A program made the position numbers and the translations under genes. Below are positions 6,071 to 7,861 of a stretch of 7,861 nucleotides of DNA, one piece after another. The stretch is from Opitutia bacterium UBA5964. Lineage in GTDB: Bacteria; Verrucomicrobiota; Verrucomicrobiia; Opitutales; Coraliomargaritaceae. Location: NCBI GenBank assembly GCA_002430605.1, contig DJBY01000026.1:3543-11403 (forward strand), given 5' to 3'. The notes beneath the pieces were generated by a model. The model was given only the letters and a program-made list of their open reading frames with translations. It did not search any database and was not told the origin of the DNA. Each line of letters starts with the position of its first letter. Position 1 is the stretch's first letter.

Positions 6071-7861
6071 TGACGGCCAACGATGTTTCATCACAGCCAG
6101 AAGGCCGAACTGATCATCCAACAGACCTTCGTAGCCGCAGGGACTACCATTCCAAAGGCGCCAGTCGACACCCGTCTCCAGACCGGCAAAGACTTCTCCA
6201 TCCGCGAGCCCATGCGCCATCTTCTCCATCAAGGCATCTCCCTCTGCCGTCAGCCCCGCCGCATACAGACCAGCCAAAAAGTGCTTTGACTGCGAGTGCG
6301 TGAGCCCCCCGTTTTCATACCAGCCGTAAGGACGGCCATGCATCACCTCAGCCAAATCCGCATCCGGCACCAGGCGCAAGTTGCCGGGGATGCCGAGGTG
6401 GTACGCCGGCTTCATGCCTTCAAGCTCTGCATAGAGCGAACGCATCATGGGCTTCACCAACTCATCCGGCACTAGGCCGTAATGCGCCGCTGCGCCATTC
6501 ACAAATAGGAACCCATAATCGTGCAACACACCATTCTTATCCCGCCAGCCACCATACCAACCCGTCTCAGGATTCCAAAAGGTCTGATGATAGGATTGCT
6601 TCATGCGAGCCGCCCACGCATTCATTTTTGCAGATAATACTAAGTCACCACGGCGCTCAAAGACCTTGCCCATATTCAACAGCATCGGGTAGATGCTGGC
6701 ATTGACAAACGCATCTTTCCACCCGAACGAAATCACATCCCACCAATTGGTGCTCCATTGATGTTCACCGGAAATGCCGCGCCGATGTTGACTGACAATC
6801 AGTCCGTCCCCATCCACATCCAGCGACTCCAACAACTCCAATTTCTGCATGATGTATTTCATCATCGAATCTTCCCAGTCCTCATGCCCCGGCATGAGTA
6901 AGTATTCAGAAAGTGCATACATCGGCGACGACATCGAATGCGTGTATTCTTCATCTAGCAGGTGATCCACATTGGGATTGGCCCCACTGCCATACGAAGG
7001 GCCTCCTGTCAGCCAACGCGTCAGTGTCTCGTTCAAAAAAGTCTCGGTCGGCAAACCATGCACTGACGGAAATTCTTTTGTCAGACTGATCCAGAATTCG
7101 AGGCAAAAATAACAATGAATCGAAGTCGAGTTATTCGACAACGTCGAGGCATCCGGTCGGTACGCAAAAGCAGTCGGCAGGCAACGCGCCACTGCATCCT
7201 GAACGGACTGAGGCGCAGCTTCTGCAATATTCCGGCTCGCGCCACTGAGCTGCCATTCCAAGCGATTACGCTGCGTGCCGGCTTCCAATAGATAGGTGCC
7301 GTTTGCCTGCGCAGAATGCCCAATCTGCCATTCGCCACTGGTCACGTTCAAAGGGCGGATCGCATCATAACGCCAGGTGCCTAGAGTGCCGCTTTGCTCC
7401 AGCATGAAACTACCGCCGCGTGGTGAATGCAGTAAGCACGGCGTTTGCACATGCCCTGTCTCGCCTTGCTTCACGGACTCGCCAAGCGTTGAAACGGGCG
7501 TGACTCTGGAGTCGAACACAGTCGCCCACACACTGTCGAACAGTGCATACCTAGCTTCTGGAACCTTCCGCTCCACCTCCAGCGTCATACCCTCCGCGGC
7601 CATCGTCCATACCAGATTCAACTCAATGCCCGAGTTAGGATAACGCACGGCATACGACACCGTATTGTCCTCGACCTTACAAGTTCCCTGCATCGTGGCA
7701 GCCGCATAGCCCGCCTCCGCATCGCCCCCGACCAACCAAAACCGCGGCCCCTGCCCAGCCAGGTGCGCCATGTGCAACTGGTGCGACCCAACAAAGAAAT
7801 GCGATGACGCACGGATCTGATTCTGCAACTCGACCTCCGGCATCAAGCCGCGCATGCGAAA
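6068..7861 (-). CDS. Six-hairpin (alpha/alpha)6-barrel glycosidase, family unassigned, 5' end outside window
   Basis: The frame is open to the window edge (two codons before an ATG at 7855), so the true start is probably further upstream and any signal peptide is unseen. Counting from that ATG (595 residues), about 1-215 are beta-strand-rich, as in the N-terminal beta-sandwich of six-hairpin enzymes. About 225-595 is an alpha-helical barrel. Visible motifs are a DVDGDG loop (346-351, calcium-loop-like), STNWWDVISFGWKDAFVNA (368-386, with D373 and D381), GWYENGGLTH (511-520, with E514) and VDWRLWNGSPCGYEGLLDD (563-581). Acidic residues in such loops act as acid and base in related clans, so D373, D381 and E514 are my candidates. 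The motifs recall GH78, GH63 and GH94-type barrels without matching one clearly. It comes first in the gene run, 82 bases before the remnant, and likely acts on the same glycan as the rhamnosidase. Confidence 0.78.
   Translation of the reverse strand, partial: FRMRGLMPEVELQNQIRASSHFFVGSHQLHMAHLAGQGPRFWLVGGDAEAGYAAATMQGTCKVEDNTVSYAVRYPNSGIELNLVWTMAAEGMTLEVERKVPEARYALFDSVWATVFDSRVTPVSTLGESVKQGETGHVQTPCLLHSPRGGSFMLEQSGTLGTWRYDAIRPLNVTSGEWQIGHSAQANGTYLLEAGTQRNRLEWQLSGASRNIAEAAPQSVQDAVARCLPTAFAYRPDASTLSNNSTSIHCYFCLEFWISLTKEFPSVHGLPTETFLNETLTRWLTGGPSYGSGANPNVDHLLDEEYTHSMSSPMYALSEYLLMPGHEDWEDSMMKYIMQKLELLESLDVDGDGLIVSQHRRGISGEHQWSTNWWDVISFGWKDAFVNASIYPMLLNMGKVFERRGDLVLSAKMNAWAARMKQSYHQTFWNPETGWYGGWRDKNGVLHDYGFLFVNGAAAHYGLVPDELVKPMMRSLYAELEGMKPAYHLGIPGNLRLVPDADLAEVMHGRPYGWYENGGLTHSQSKHFLAGLYAAGLTAEGDALMEKMAHGLADGEVFAGLETGVDWRLWNGSPCGYEGLLDDQFGLLAVMKHRWPS

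Overview
The window holds four protein-coding regions and one gene remnant, all on the minus strand, so it reads from right to left. Most of it looks like part of a carbohydrate-degradation locus. In transcription order: (1) a glycosidase of the six-hairpin, (alpha/alpha)6-barrel type whose 5' end runs off the window (7861 to 6068); (2) a short broken ORF (5985 to 5803) whose first half is a near-copy of the start of gene 4; (3) a secreted TIM-barrel glycoside-hydrolase-like protein with a glutamine-amidotransferase-like domain (5806 to 3482); (4) a family GH78 alpha-L-rhamnosidase (3428 to 774); (5) after a 408-base gene-free stretch, the start of an exported protein with a LamG/concanavalin-like domain (365 to 1, 3' end beyond the window).

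The first four units are close together (82 bases, a 4-base ATGA overlap, and a 20 to 53 base gap depending on the rhamnosidase start). This suggests one transcription unit. The 366-773 stretch separates them from the LamG gene and holds several inverted repeats and a possible promoter. I found no convincing intrinsic terminator, tRNA, rRNA, CRISPR array or mobile-element gene.

The likely shared job is taking apart a rhamnose-containing polysaccharide. The TIM-barrel protein has an export signal and would act outside the cytoplasm. The rhamnosidase has none and would act on imported oligosaccharides. The six-hairpin enzyme cannot be placed because its N-terminus is missing. Substrate is inference; only rhamnosidase activity is supported by identifiable catalytic residues.

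The mix of unusual glycosidases, a LamG-type exported protein, moderate GC and weak Shine-Dalgarno sites fits a polysaccharide-degrading member of the Planctomycetes-Verrucomicrobia-Chlamydiae group, most likely a verrucomicrobium. This is inferred from gene style; no phylogenetic marker is present.

The most notable structure is the 83-base direct repeat (5 mismatches) shared by the rhamnosidase start and the remnant. It points to a past duplication followed by deletion, which fused the start of a second rhamnosidase to a tail of unknown origin that still overlaps the start codon of the next gene.
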